64,000 bases of DNA from Prevotellamassilia timonensis (GCF_900106785.1 NZ_LT629839.1:100042-164041); one strand, 5' to 3'; shown: positions 1 to 9,361, counted from the first letter of the stretch. Numbers and translations: made by a program. Notes: generated by a model from the letters alone, not told the origin.

Positions 1-290
1 TGAAGGAATTGTATGAGCAGGGTGTTGCGAAGAAAAAGAAATACAGGTTCCAACCTCAGATTGTGCGACGTTATCAAGACCGCATCAATTTCCTTATAAA
101 GGCGAGTCGCGTAGAGGATTTGTTCTCTATAAAGTCCTTGCACTATGAAGTGCTGACTGGCGACAAAGCTGGCATGTCTTCGGTACGGGTGAATGACCAA
201 TACCGCATAGAGTTTGAAGTGGAGACTGTTGAAGGCGAGTCTGTACTGACGTTGTGTAACATAATAGGACTCTCAAACCATTACGATTAA
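1..290 (+). CDS. higB: HigB/RelE-type toxin, 5' end outside window
   Basis: Probable mRNA-cleaving toxin of a type II toxin-antitoxin pair. The frame is open from the first base: the codons before the TTG at position 9 read K-E-L-Y-E-Q-G-V, so the true start lies upstream and the protein is cut by the window edge. The visible part shows the family's basic N-terminal stretch (KKKKYRFQP), a central helix with charged residues, and the C-terminal strands with SSVRVNDQYRIEFE, where HigB/RelE proteins place the catalytic Arg. It ends at TAA, 67 nt before a HigA-like gene; toxin-before-antitoxin order is the rule for HigBA. Function comes from family resemblance and context. Confidence 0.8.
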   Translation, partial: KELYEQGVAKKKKYRFQPQIVRRYQDRINFLIKASRVEDLFSIKSLHYEVLTGDKAGMSSVRVNDQYRIEFEVETVEGESVLTLCNIIGLSNHYD

Positions 291-357
291 ACGCGTTGGC
301 AGAATTGGTAAGCAAGTTGACAAAGAATTCAACCAACGTAAAACATTTTACAGCAAA

Positions 358-702
358 ATGATTACGCTTAAAGATGTAGACCCCAATATGATAGCCAACA
401 ATCTGACGCCGCAGCATGTGTCGGCGCCAGGCTACTTGCTGGCAGACGAAATAGCTGAAAGAGGCATTACTGTTGAGCGTTTTGCACAACTCACAGGCAT
501 TGATGCCGAAAGTTTGAGGGGGATTATTGACGGACAGGCACCCATTACTCCAGCCCACGCCATGATATTTGAGGCAGCCCTTGGCATAAGAGCCAACATT
601 TGGCTGGGGCTACAGGCAGATTATGACATGCAGAAGGAGCGCAGCAACAAGTCGTTTGTAGAGCGCTTGCGTTCCATTCGCAAAATAGCGGCTGTGCTGT
701 AA
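358..702 (+). CDS. higA: HigA-type antitoxin, XRE-family HTH
   Basis: Predicted antitoxin and autorepressor for the toxin just upstream. It has 114 residues. A Cro/C1-type helix-turn-helix lies at about residues 33-75 (RGITVERFAQLTGID...LRGIIDGQAPIT), followed by the HigA signature in which the toxin-binding helix contains IWLGLQADYD. The ATG at 358 follows an AT-rich leader. Together with the preceding RelE-like gene it forms a standard two-gene module that would neutralise the toxin and repress its own promoter, which lies outside the window. Confidence 0.85.
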   Translation: MITLKDVDPNMIANNLTPQHVSAPGYLLADEIAERGITVERFAQLTGIDAESLRGIIDGQAPITPAHAMIFEAALGIRANIWLGLQADYDMQKERSNKSFVERLRSIRKIAAVL

Positions 703-749
703 ATGCAAGGCTGTACCCGCTCCGTCACCCAACATATAAGTTTATACCC

Positions 750-2549
750 ATGACAATATCCCAACGTGTAGAGGCCCTTGGCCAGTGGCTCGCAAGCCAT
801 GCCGGGGCCGAGGGTGGGGCAGTAGAGGCATACATCGTGCCCACTGCCGACCCGCACAATGATGAGTACATACCCGTGCGCTGGCAGTGCCGCCAGTGGC
901 TCACGGGATTTGACGGCTCGGCCGGTCTGGCCGTGGTCACCACCCGTGGCACTGCCGCACTGTGGACCGACTCGCGCTATTGGCTGCAGGCCGCCACACA
1001 ACTCGACGGCACACCCTTTGCACTGATGCGCGAGGGCAACCCCGACACGCCCACCATGGCCCAGTGGCTCAAGGCGCAGGGCATCACACGCGTGAGCGCA
1101 CCGGCCGACATGGTGACACTGGCTGACGTGGCCGCACTGTCTGCCGACGGACTGGAATATGTGGCACTGCCCGACGCCTTCGACACCCTGTGGACCGACC
1201 GTCCCGCCGTGCCGGCAGAACCCATCGTGGTGCAGCCCGCCACCTATGCCGGGGCCACCATGCAGCAAAAGCTCGAACGCCTGCGCCAGCACCTCAGCAA
1301 GAGCGGCATGACCGACGCCTGCCTCTTTACCGACCTGGCCGACCTGGCATGGCTGCTCAACCTGCGCGGGGCCGATGCGGCCTACAACCCCGTGTTTGTG
1401 GGCTACCTGGGCTACGAGCCCGCCACGGGCCGCTTCACCCTCTTTACCCACACCAGCACCCTCACCGCCGAGGCCAGCGCCCAGCTGCACGAGGGTGGGG
1501 TAGCCGTGCAGCCCTACGAGGCCGCGGCACCCTGGGTGGCCACCCACACCACACGCCTCGACCCCTCGCAGGCCACCATGTCGCTGTGTGCCGACCCACG
1601 GCAGCAGCCCACCTTCAGTTCGCCCCTCGAGGGTTGGCGCGCCATCAAGACCGAGGCCGAGGCCGAAGGCTTTCGCCAGGCCATGCTGCGCGACGGTGTG
1701 GCCATGGTACAATTTCTGCGCTGGCTCGACGAGCAGCAAGCCGCCGGCAACGAGGTTACCGAAATCTCGGCCGACGAAAAGCTCACCGCCCTGCGCGCCC
1801 AGCAGCCCGGCTATTGCGAACTGAGTTTCCCCACCATAGCCGCCTGTGGCGCCCACGGAGCCATCGTACACTACGAGGCCACCCCCCGCACCAATGTGCG
1901 CCTCACCCCCCACGGCCTGCTCTTGCTCGACAGCGGTGCACAGTACGACTGCGGCACCACCGACCTCACACGCACCATAGTCCTTGGCAACCTCACCGCC
2001 GAGGAGCGCCGCGTCTACACCCTTGTGCTCAAGGGCCATCTGCGACTGGCGCACCTGCAGTTTCCCGAGGGCACCACGGGTCTGCAGCTCGACCTTGCCG
2101 CACGCCAGGACATGTGGGCTGCCGGCTACGACTTTGGCCACGGCACGGGTCACGGCGTGGGTTCCCACCTGTGTGTGCACGAGGGTCCGCACCAGATACG
2201 CAAAAATGTGCGTCCCTGCACACTCATACCCTTCGAACCCGGCATGACCATTACCGACGAGCCCGGCATCTATGTTGAAGGGCGCTTTGGCGTGCGCATC
2301 GAGAACACGCTCCTTTGCGTACCGTCGCGTGAGACGGATTTTGGCCGTTTCTTGCGTTTCGAAACCCTCACCCTCTGTCCCTACGACCTGCGTGCCGTAG
2401 AGCGCGACATGCTCTCCCCCGACGAGGTGGAGCAAATCAACGCCTACCACATGGTGGTGCGCCGCCGCCTCATGCCGCTGCTCACCGACGAGGCCGACAA
2501 AATATGGCTGGCCCGCGCCACAGCAAGCATCGAGGACGACCGCGGGTAG
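750..2549 (+). CDS. Xaa-Pro aminopeptidase (M24B)
   Basis: Cytosolic dimetal aminopeptidase that removes N-terminal residues preceding proline. Its 599 residues match the long, three-domain form (two creatinase-like N-terminal domains plus the catalytic pita-bread domain). Metal ligands are visible: Asp near 394 (LLLLDSGAQYD), Asp near 404 (TTDLTRT), His near 467 in GHGTGHGVG, Glu near 503 (TDEPGIYVEG) and Glu near 517 (RIENT). The ATG at 750 fits the family N-terminus. A large open frame on the opposite strand is only a composition artefact of this GC-rich gene. It stands alone between the toxin-antitoxin pair and a repeat-rich spacer. Confidence 0.95.
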   Translation: MTISQRVEALGQWLASHAGAEGGAVEAYIVPTADPHNDEYIPVRWQCRQWLTGFDGSAGLAVVTTRGTAALWTDSRYWLQAATQLDGTPFALMREGNPDTPTMAQWLKAQGITRVSAPADMVTLADVAALSADGLEYVALPDAFDTLWTDRPAVPAEPIVVQPATYAGATMQQKLERLRQHLSKSGMTDACLFTDLADLAWLLNLRGADAAYNPVFVGYLGYEPATGRFTLFTHTSTLTAEASAQLHEGGVAVQPYEAAAPWVATHTTRLDPSQATMSLCADPRQQPTFSSPLEGWRAIKTEAEAEGFRQAMLRDGVAMVQFLRWLDEQQAAGNEVTEISADEKLTALRAQQPGYCELSFPTIAACGAHGAIVHYEATPRTNVRLTPHGLLLLDSGAQYDCGTTDLTRTIVLGNLTAEERRVYTLVLKGHLRLAHLQFPEGTTGLQLDLAARQDMWAAGYDFGHGTGHGVGSHLCVHEGPHQIRKNVRPCTLIPFEPGMTITDEPGIYVEGRFGVRIENTLLCVPSRETDFGRFLRFETLTLCPYDLRAVERDMLSPDEVEQINAYHMVVRRRLMPLLTDEADKIWLARATASIEDDRG

Positions 2550-2594
2550 GCGGCAGGCACAGGGCGCTGGCAACAAACTCAAGCACAAACTCTA

Positions 2595-3046
2595 GCTCTA
2601 ATGGGGGCGACGCGTCCCGCGTCGGTACAACTCAGCCACTAACCGCTAACGCGGGAAACATAAGGACATAAGGACATAAGAACATAAGATAACGTTTGTG
2701 TTAGCCGCTTACCGCGGAAACATAAGAACATAAGTTTACATAAGAAACACATAAGGCCGCTGCGCGGATGACGGCCACGGACTTGCGTCCATGTGGCCTC
2801 AAGAAACATAAGGGCTGACGCCGTAGCGTGCTTGGTGCTTTTGCTTCCTTACATATATAATATGACGCTCGAGGTTGTAACGGCGTAGCCCTTATGTTCT
2901 TGAGGGCACATGGACGCAAGTCCATGCCCGTATGTCTTGAAACACTTATGTTCTTATGTCCTTATGTTCTTATGTTTTCCGCGTTAGCGGTTAGTGCCTG
3001 GGTGCTTGAGTAGCACCGACGCGAGACGCGTCGCCCCCATTAGAGC
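2595..3046. repeat. Compound palindromic element framed by inverted CGACGCG units
   Basis: This spacer between the aminopeptidase gene and rbfA has no credible gene. Two CGACGCG-type hairpin units (2595-2625 forward, 3016-3046 reverse, beginning and ending in GCTCTAATGGGGG) face each other. Between them (about 2642-2993) lies a nested palindrome of GCTAACGCGGGAAACATAAG words, a GCCGCTGCGCGG block, a GGCCACGGACTTGCGTCC block and a GGGCTGACGCCGTAGCG block, then the same words in reverse. The same parts recur at 4763, 7939, 12686, 31242 and 63670. Confidence 0.85.
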
Positions 3047-3143
3047 GAGCGTCTTGTGCTCATATCCAGAGCTTGCGTTTCGTGCTTGACTCCCCCCCCA
3101 AAAAAAACTCTTTACCCCTAATCAATAACACACACTTACAAAT

Positions 3144-3524
3144 ATGGAAACAACAAGACAACAAAAGATAGCTCGATTGATACAGAAGGAGCTAAGTGAC
3201 ATATTCCAGCGTCAGACACAAGCCACCCACGGTGTGCTCGTGTCAGTAAGCGCCGTGCGCGTAAGTCCCGACCTCAGCATAGCCCGCGGCTACCTGAGCA
3301 TATTCCCCTCAGAGCGCGCCCACGAAATACTCGACAACATCAACGCCAACACCCGGCAAGTGCGCTACGAACTCGGCACACGCGTGCGCCACCAGCTCCG
3401 CATCATACCCGAGCTAAAGTTCTTCATCGACGACTCCCTCGACTACCTCGACCACATCGACAGCCTGCTCAACGAAGGCACACACAAACCACAACCCGAC
3501 GACACCACCCCGAGCCATGCTTAA
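3144..3524 (+). CDS. rbfA: Ribosome-binding factor A
   Basis: Assists late maturation of the 30S subunit by binding the 5' helix region of 16S rRNA. Its 126 residues are the usual length for the family. The N-terminal TRQQKIARLIQKELSDIFQR helix, the VSVSAVRVSPDLSIARGYLSIF strand block and the LGTRVRHQLRIIPELKFFID segment are the RbfA KH-type fold. The last 8 nt overlap the start of the downstream permease gene, which implies translational coupling; this rbfA-permease pairing is common in Bacteroidales. Translation starts at ATG 3144 after an A-rich leader. Confidence 0.95.
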   Translation: METTRQQKIARLIQKELSDIFQRQTQATHGVLVSVSAVRVSPDLSIARGYLSIFPSERAHEILDNINANTRQVRYELGTRVRHQLRIIPELKFFIDDSLDYLDHIDSLLNEGTHKPQPDDTTPSHA

Positions 3525-4743
3525 CAGCCAACGCCTGCCATGGTTCATGGCCTTGCGCTACCTCTTCTCGCGCAAACGCGTGGCCAGCATCAACATCATA
3601 TCCGGCATAGCCGTCACAGGCGTAGCCTTCGGCACGGCAGCCCTGCTCTGCACCCTGAGCGTGTTCAATGGCTTTCACGACCTCATCGGCTCCCTCTACA
3701 CCGCCTTCGACCCCCCCATCGAGGTAGTGCCCACCCAGGGCAAACTCGTCACCGCCGACGACCCCGCCCTGCAGCGTATGGCCACCATGCCCGAGGTGGA
3801 GGCCGCCTCATACTGCCTCGAGGACAACGCCCTCATACTCTTCCGCGGCCGTCCCACCATCATCACCCTCAAGGGCGTCGACGACCACTACGACCACGTC
3901 ACCGGCATACGCTCCATACTCTACGGCACAGGCACCTACCAGCTCCACCGCGGCACCATCGAGTACGGCATACCCGGCATCGGCCTGGCCTCCGCCATGG
4001 GCAGCATCGACTACGGCACACTCCAGATATGCGCCCCCCGCAAGGGCGAGCGCATCAACCTGGCCAACCCCGGCGAGAGCATCAACGCCCTCGACATCAC
4101 CTCACCCCGCGTCTGCTTCAACGTCAACCAGCGCAAGTACGATGACAACTACCTCATCACCTCCCTCACCTTTGCCCAAGCCCTCTTCGAGCAACCCGGT
4201 TGCGTGAGCGGTCTTGAGCTAAAACTACGTCCCGGGGCCGACCTCCAGACCGTCAAGTCGCGCATGCAGCAGGTGGCAGGCAGCCGTTTCAAGGTGCAGG
4301 ATCAGCTTGAGCAGCAGCAGGACGTGTTCAACGTCATGCAAATCGAAAAGCTCATGGCCTACCTCTTCCTCACCTTCATCGTCATGGTAGCCTGTTTCAA
4401 CATCATCGGTTCTGTGTCCATGCTCATCATCGAAAAGCGTGGCGACATGGCCACCCTGCGTCATCTTGGAGCCACCGACAGCATGATATTCCGCATCTTC
4501 CTCTACGAGGGCCGTCTCATCACCCTCCTCGGCGCCGTCATCGGTATCGTGCTCGGCCTCCTGCTGTGCTGGCTGCAGCAAACCTTCGGTTTCATCAGCC
4601 TCTCCTCGTCGGGTGGCAACTTCATCATCGACGCCTATCCCGTCAGTGTCCATGCCCTCGACGTGCTCATCGTCCTCCTCACCGTAGTTGTGGTAGGCTC
4701 CCTCGCCGTATGGTACCCCGTGCGCTACCTCAGCCGCCGCTGA
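3517..4743 (+). CDS. FtsX/LolCE-type ABC transporter permease
   Basis: Inner-membrane permease of 408 residues with the MacB/LolCE plan. An N-terminal membrane helix (about 25-50, NIISGIAVTGVAFGTAALL) is followed by a large periplasmic domain (about 50-270) and three C-terminal helices (about 275-405). These include the FtsX-domain signature FNIIGSVSMLIIEKRGDMATLRHLGA. By family resemblance it would act in lipoprotein release or a related envelope export, with a separate ATPase not found in this window. The ATG lies inside rbfA (8-nt overlap). Whether it is LolC/LolE proper cannot be decided from sequence alone. Confidence 0.85.
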   Translation: MLNSQRLPWFMALRYLFSRKRVASINIISGIAVTGVAFGTAALLCTLSVFNGFHDLIGSLYTAFDPPIEVVPTQGKLVTADDPALQRMATMPEVEAASYCLEDNALILFRGRPTIITLKGVDDHYDHVTGIRSILYGTGTYQLHRGTIEYGIPGIGLASAMGSIDYGTLQICAPRKGERINLANPGESINALDITSPRVCFNVNQRKYDDNYLITSLTFAQALFEQPGCVSGLELKLRPGADLQTVKSRMQQVAGSRFKVQDQLEQQQDVFNVMQIEKLMAYLFLTFIVMVACFNIIGSVSMLIIEKRGDMATLRHLGATDSMIFRIFLYEGRLITLLGAVIGIVLGLLLCWLQQTFGFISLSSSGGNFIIDAYPVSVHALDVLIVLLTVVVVGSLAVWYPVRYLSRR

Positions 4744-4762
4744 TGCAGTAGCGTGTTCGGCC

Positions 4763-5090
4763 GCCGCTAACGCGGGAGACATAAGGACATAAGGACATAA
4801 GAACAGAAGATATGACGTTTGTGTTAGCCGCTTACCGCGGAGACATAAGAACATAAGCTACATAAGAAACATATAAGGCTGACGCCGTAGCGAATAGTAA
4901 CGCTACGGCGTCAGCCCTTATGTTTCTTGAGGCCACCCGGACGCAAGTCCGTGGCCGTCCGCCGCGCAGCGGCTTATATGTCTCTTATGTAGCTTATGTT
5001 CTTATGTCTCCGCGGTAAGCGCGTCAACAGCCGCGCAGCGGCCTTATGTCCTTATGTCCTTCTGTTCTTATGTCTCCCGCGTTAGCGGCT
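4763..5090. repeat. Compound palindromic element, ACATAAG family
   Basis: Second copy of the compound palindrome. It opens with CGCTAACGCGGGAGACATAAG, continues through TTACCGCGGAGACATAAGAAC and the GGGCTGACGCCGTAGCG block, and closes with the reverse words ending GTCTCCCGCGTTAGCGG. It lies between the permease gene and the promoter of the secreted protein at 5310 and has no open frame of its own. Confidence 0.85.
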
Positions 5091-5169
5091 GGCAGGCCAC
5101 GCTCGCGACCACACTGTCCCCATAAATGTCACATAATCAAGCATAATATCAAAAAATATTGCAAAAAAC

Positions 5170-5200
5170 TTGCACGAAATAAAACAACTCTCTATATTTG
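5170..5200 (+). promoter_or_regulatory. Bacteroidota-type promoter for the 5310 gene
   Basis: TTG at 5170-5172 and TATATTTG at 5193-5200, separated by 20 nt, fit the -33/-7 consensus TTTG ... TAnnTTTG. The predicted leader is about 100 nt long and AT-rich. Confidence 0.65.
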
Positions 5201-5309
5201 CCCCGTAAAATCTAACGAAAGCAAGCACACTACCTACCTACTCTTTATTAACGCATTGCCCGCAACAGCAAACACAGGATTTTATAACCATATATTTTAA
5301 CAACACCAA

Positions 5310-7625
5310 ATGAAAAAAATTACAACTTTCTTGGCGTTGCTCCTCACGTGCATTATTGGAGCAACAGCCGCCGACTTCGTACCCAAAGATGGCGCGAAGT
5401 ACCTTATTAAGTGTAAGGGTGACAGCAAGTATGCTATCTGGAACACCAACTGTAAGAAAACTTTTGATGGTACAGAGTACAATGTGCTCTCTAACTGGAA
5501 CCAGTGTGATACCCGTAGCCTCTTCACCGTTGTAAGTACAGGAGACGGTTACTTCTACATCAAACCGGCTGCCGACGGAACCCGTTATGTCTTTGCTATC
5601 AACACCATAGGTGCTGATGGTAATAAAAATGCAGAGGGTAACGTTGCTGTCAAGGAGGTAACTGATGGTACCCCTGATGATGCCTGCAAGTGGACTATTA
5701 GTGCCCAAGGCGATGGTTGGAATATAATACCAAAAGATGGTCAAAATGGCTGGAATAATCGTGGTACTGATGATAATGGCAACGCTATGATTGGTCAGTG
5801 GTATAGTAATGCTAATGCTAACAATACTTGGGAGTTCCATGAGCAAATAGACCTTAATGGTTATTACACCATGCGAACTAAAGATGACGGTCGTGGTCCT
5901 TACCTCTATAATGACTTCAATCAAGACAACGTTACACGTGGTGGCCAGTTGCCCACCACGGTAAGCAACAAATACGTATGGCATGTCACATCTGCAATAG
6001 GCAATAAGTTGACTTTGGTTAATGGTGAAGGAACCCCTCTTGGCACAAGCAATTCAGGTACTTTTAAGACTCTTGATATTGCTTGGACTGATGGAACATA
6101 CCATTTCTTTAGCAATAAACTTGATGCGGGAAATGCTAATGCAGGTTATCAAGCGTCTATATGGGGGAGTGCCAGTAAGGATCTTGCTCAAGACCTCTTC
6201 AAATTCGACGATGCGTCTTACACTTCTCTCTACACTGTAAATTGTAACAATGCCGATGGCTATGTTACTTACAACTCTACAAACGAGAAAGCCAAGAATG
6301 GTGGCTTCTTCAATATCGCTACAGCTCCTGCAGTAGGCGATTTCACAGCAAAAGAACTTACGGGCTATGATGTCGCAGTCTCAATTGAAGGCAAAACCAT
6401 CAATGTAAACTACACCCACAACCTGGAAGCAATCACGCAACTTGCCAAAGAGGCTCTTGCCAAGACTGGTGTAGGCTATCCTACAGTGGAAGCTGCAACC
6501 CGCATCGCATTGGAAAATGCCGTAAAGACATCCACAGATGCAGTTGCCATCGCAGCTGCTCTCGAAGCATACAAAAACGACAAGACCTCTATCCAAATGC
6601 CCGAAGACGGTAAGGCTTATGTAATCACCAACATTCACAAAACAGGTGGTAAGCGTTACATGAAATATCAGGAAGATGGTACTTCAATGATCGTTCGTGG
6701 CGAGGGAGAACTCCCCATCGAGGCTACTTACATCTGCCACAAGGTAGGCGACAAATATGTATTCGCCAACAACTCTGGCACATACCTCACATGGCGCGGT
6801 AACGCAACAACAGACTGCACCAACAACAATTTGGGCTACACCGCATCTTACGATGCCGACTACAACACCTTTACTGTAGCAGCAAACCCCGACGTGTTCG
6901 GTTGTCTCTCTTTCGGTGCTAAGCGTGGTAATAAAGAAAGTACTTCTCAGTCATACTACATCGTTACAAAAACAGGTTCTTTCCTGAAAGCTGGTTTTGA
7001 CAACTTCTACGATGAAAACAACTCATCAGCTTTCACTTTCGAAGAAGTAACCTATCCCAACACCATCACCTTCCACGATGCCCAAAACATCAATGGTGTA
7101 AGCCACATCGCCACATTCAGCGCACCTTTTGCCACCATCATTCCCGAGGGCGTTAAGGCATACTATGTAAGCGCTAAGGGCACTGAGGCCACTATGACTG
7201 CCATCGACGCACAGGCTATCCCCGCCAACCAAGGCGTAATCCTTACTTCTGAGTCTGGCGAAGCTGCCACAATGGTTCCCGCTGCAGGCGAAACTGCTGC
7301 CACCATCACTGGCAACCAGCTCGGCCACTCTGCCGGTGTTGCCAAGACTCTGACTGCTGGCGAAGGCTATATCCTTGGCAACGGCTCTGAAGGCACTGCC
7401 TTCTATCCCTGCAAGGCTGGTTCACTGCCCAGCAACAAGGCATACCTCCTTGGCAACGGCGAAAGCGCTATTGTTATGAACTTTGGCAATGCCGTTACTG
7501 GCATCAACACCATCGCTGCTCCTGCCAGCGCAAAGGCCCCCATCTTCGACCTCAGCGGTCGTCGCGTAGTAAAGGCTACTAAGGGTCTCTACATTCAGAA
7601 TGGCAAGAAAGTCATCGTAAAGTAA
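5310..7625 (+). CDS. Large secreted protein with C-terminal sorting-type tail
   Basis: The function is not recognised. It has 771 residues. A clear signal peptide (MKKITTFLALLLTCIIGATA) is followed by repeated beta-rich segments with Trp/Tyr-rich motifs (KYLIKCKGDSKYAIWNTN, DGTRYVFAINT, GGKRYMKYQEDGTSM), which look like ricin/fascin-type sugar-binding repeats. There is an Ala-rich helical region near 370-430, and the last 40 residues end in FDLSGRRVVKATKGLYIQNG...KVIVK. That tail resembles the type IX (Por) sorting domain, or the Prevotella-type variant of it, suggesting export to the surface. A 58-residue gene follows 33 nt downstream, and a terminator closes the unit. Confidence 0.7.
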   Translation: MKKITTFLALLLTCIIGATAADFVPKDGAKYLIKCKGDSKYAIWNTNCKKTFDGTEYNVLSNWNQCDTRSLFTVVSTGDGYFYIKPAADGTRYVFAINTIGADGNKNAEGNVAVKEVTDGTPDDACKWTISAQGDGWNIIPKDGQNGWNNRGTDDNGNAMIGQWYSNANANNTWEFHEQIDLNGYYTMRTKDDGRGPYLYNDFNQDNVTRGGQLPTTVSNKYVWHVTSAIGNKLTLVNGEGTPLGTSNSGTFKTLDIAWTDGTYHFFSNKLDAGNANAGYQASIWGSASKDLAQDLFKFDDASYTSLYTVNCNNADGYVTYNSTNEKAKNGGFFNIATAPAVGDFTAKELTGYDVAVSIEGKTINVNYTHNLEAITQLAKEALAKTGVGYPTVEAATRIALENAVKTSTDAVAIAAALEAYKNDKTSIQMPEDGKAYVITNIHKTGGKRYMKYQEDGTSMIVRGEGELPIEATYICHKVGDKYVFANNSGTYLTWRGNATTDCTNNNLGYTASYDADYNTFTVAANPDVFGCLSFGAKRGNKESTSQSYYIVTKTGSFLKAGFDNFYDENNSSAFTFEEVTYPNTITFHDAQNINGVSHIATFSAPFATIIPEGVKAYYVSAKGTEATMTAIDAQAIPANQGVILTSESGEAATMVPAAGETAATITGNQLGHSAGVAKTLTAGEGYILGNGSEGTAFYPCKAGSLPSNKAYLLGNGESAIVMNFGNAVTGINTIAAPASAKAPIFDLSGRRVVKATKGLYIQNGKKVIVK

Positions 7626-7658
7626 TACAAACTACAAACACATTTCATAGATAAAAAC

Positions 7659-7835
7659 ATGAAACTTACATATATCACACCCGCATCAAGGGCTATCAAC
7701 TTCGAGCCCATGCAGATGCTCGCAGAGTCTCCAAAGGTGACTATCGTTGACGACGAAACAAAGTCTATCGACCCCACCACTTCTTTCTCTGAAGGCAAGG
7801 GCTGGAGCTCTGAAGGCTGGGACAACGAAGATTAA
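7659..7835 (+). CDS. Small acidic 58-residue protein
   Basis: Short gene from ATG 7659 to TAA 7835, beginning MKLTYITPASRAINFEPMQM and ending SSEGWDNED. It has no signal peptide, is acidic, and its C-terminal third is rich in Ser, Gly, Trp and Glu. It follows the large secreted protein by 33 nt and precedes a strong terminator at 7882, so the two are probably co-transcribed. Similar short proteins opening MK-x-Y-x-x-P often sit beside secreted proteins in Prevotella-like genomes; no function is known to me. Confidence 0.6.
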   Translation: MKLTYITPASRAINFEPMQMLAESPKVTIVDDETKSIDPTTSFSEGKGWSSEGWDNED

Positions 7836-7881
7836 TCCTTCCCCGAATCTTCATAGATTAAAACACGATTAATATTAACGA

Positions 7882-7930
7882 GCCGCGCAAGGCGCAACCC
7901 CACAGGTTGCAGTCCTTGCGCGGCTTATTT
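7882..7930 (+). terminator. Hairpin terminator after the secreted-protein unit
   Basis: GCCGCGCAAGG (7882-7892) pairs with CCTTGCGCGGC (7914-7924); an inner GCAACC/GGTTGC stem fills the loop, and TTATTT follows. Confidence 0.7.
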
Positions 7931-7938
7931 AATGTGCT

Positions 7939-8445
7939 CCGCTAACGCGGGAGACATAAGAACAGAAGTAGTATATCGTTTGTGTCAGCCGCTAACGCGG
8001 CAAACAGAAGAACATAAGGACATAAGAACATAAGATATGACGTTCGTGTTAGCCGCTTACCGCGGTAAACATAAGAACATAAGCTACATAAGAAACATAT
8101 AAGGCCGCTGCGCGGCTGGCCACGGACTAACGTCCGCGTGGCCCAAGAAACATAAGGGCTGACGCCGTAGCGTTACTATATGTAATACTACGGCGTCAGC
8201 CCTTATGTTCTTCTGTCCTTATGTTCTTCTGTCTCCCGCGTTAGCGGCTGCCAAGCCCCGCTACGGCGTCAGCCCTTATGTTTCTTGAGGCCACCCGGAC
8301 GCAAGTCCGTGGCCGTCAGCCGCGCAGCGGCCTTATATGTTTCTTATGTAGCTTATGTTCTTATGTCTCCGCGGTAAGCGGCTAACACGAACGTCATATC
8401 TTATGTTCTTATGTCCTTATGTTCTTCTGTCTCCCGCGTTAGCGG
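7939..8445. repeat. Long compound palindromic element, ACATAAG family
   Basis: Longest copy in the window, between convergent units. It has the GCTAACGCGG and TTACCGCGGTAAACATAAG words on the left, a central GGGCTGACGCCGTAGCG hairpin, a second internal GCCCCGCTACGGCGTCAGCC block, then the mirror-image words ending CTCCCGCGTTAGCGG. No gene is seen inside. Confidence 0.85.
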
Positions 8446-8472
8446 CAACCAATCCCCGCTACGGCGGCAGCC

Positions 8473-9099
8473 TCACTTCACCCTAATCACCGACAGCCCG
8501 TCGCGTTCAGGCAAAATAAGCTGCTCCACCCGCTCGTCAGCCGCCACATGGTCGTTAAACTCCTTGATAGCCGCCGTCTGCGCATCATTATCATACGCCG
8601 CGTCCACCACATGCCCGTCCCACAGCGTATTATCCGCCAGCATCACCGACCCACTGTGCATCATCGGCATCAGCAGTTCATAATACGCCACATACTCACG
8701 CTTGTTAGCATCAACAAACGCCACATCAATATCCAGTCCCATTGGCGGCAGCAACTCAAACACATCACCCACCACCATCTCAACCCGCGCAGGGTAAGGC
8801 GCCCCCTCGAGCCAAGGACGCGTAAAACACTCCTGCTCATCATTCACCTCAAACGTCACCACCCGTCCGTCAGCCTCCATGCCCGAAGCCATAGCCAGCG
8901 CCGAGTATCCCGAGTAAGTGCCAATCTCCACCACCGTGCGAGGCCGCAGCATCTGCATCATCATGCGCAGCAGCTGCCCCTGCAAGTGGCCCGACGCCAT
9001 GCGTGGCCGCAGCAAGTGCAAGTTAGTAGCCCGGTACAGCCGTTTCAAGTAATCATCGGGCGCAGTAGTGTGTGAGAGTATGTAATCGTCAATAGTCAT
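8473..9099 (-). CDS. Class I SAM-dependent O-methyltransferase
   Basis: Probable small-molecule O-methyltransferase of the catechol/caffeoyl-CoA type, cytosolic, 208 residues. The SAM-binding motif I is VEIGTYSGYSALAMASGM (about 58-75). An acidic residue follows in VVTFEVNDEQ, and the metal/substrate region is VDIAFVDANKREY-like (DIDVAFVDANKREYV), followed by MLADNTLWDGHV, the usual Mg-ligand segment. Substrate unknown. It is transcribed toward the 7.9-8.4 kb palindrome and has its own leader, with GGTTATGAGG repeat words upstream. Confidence 0.9.
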   Translation of the reverse strand: MTIDDYILSHTTAPDDYLKRLYRATNLHLLRPRMASGHLQGQLLRMMMQMLRPRTVVEIGTYSGYSALAMASGMEADGRVVTFEVNDEQECFTRPWLEGAPYPARVEMVVGDVFELLPPMGLDIDVAFVDANKREYVAYYELLMPMMHSGSVMLADNTLWDGHVVDAAYDNDAQTAAIKEFNDHVAADERVEQLILPERDGLSVIRVK

Positions 9100-9104
9100 G
9101 GGAG

Positions 9105-9361
9105 GGGTGAGGTTATGAGGTTATAAGGTTATGAGGGATTGGGTTATGAGGTTATAAGGTTATGAGGTTAAAAAGTAACTCTTGTGAGCAGGGCTGGGGG
9201 TGATGTGTCACGCATCGGGGCATCTCAAGCAAATCGCCAGCACAAAGCACCAGCACAAAGCGCAAACCCAAATGGGGGCGACGCGTCCCGCGTCGGTACA
9301 TGTCAATCATCATAACTGACGTGCACAATTTTTCCCGACGCGGGACGCGTCGCCCCCATTT
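9105..9361. repeat. GGTTATGAGG words and an inverted pair of CGACGCG hairpin units
   Basis: 9105-9172 holds reiterated GGTTATGAGGTTATAAGG words. Units of the CGACGCG family stand at 9270-9296 (forward) and 9335-9361 (reverse), 38 nt apart, so together they can form a large cruciform. No gene is seen between the O-methyltransferase and pyruvate kinase genes. Confidence 0.8.

Noticed and set aside
621..2588. 655-codon open frame opposite the aminopeptidase gene
   Set aside because: Composition artefact of a GC-rich gene: the + strand frame has all M24 metal ligands, while the - strand reading has Gly/Val/His-rich, domain-free sequence.
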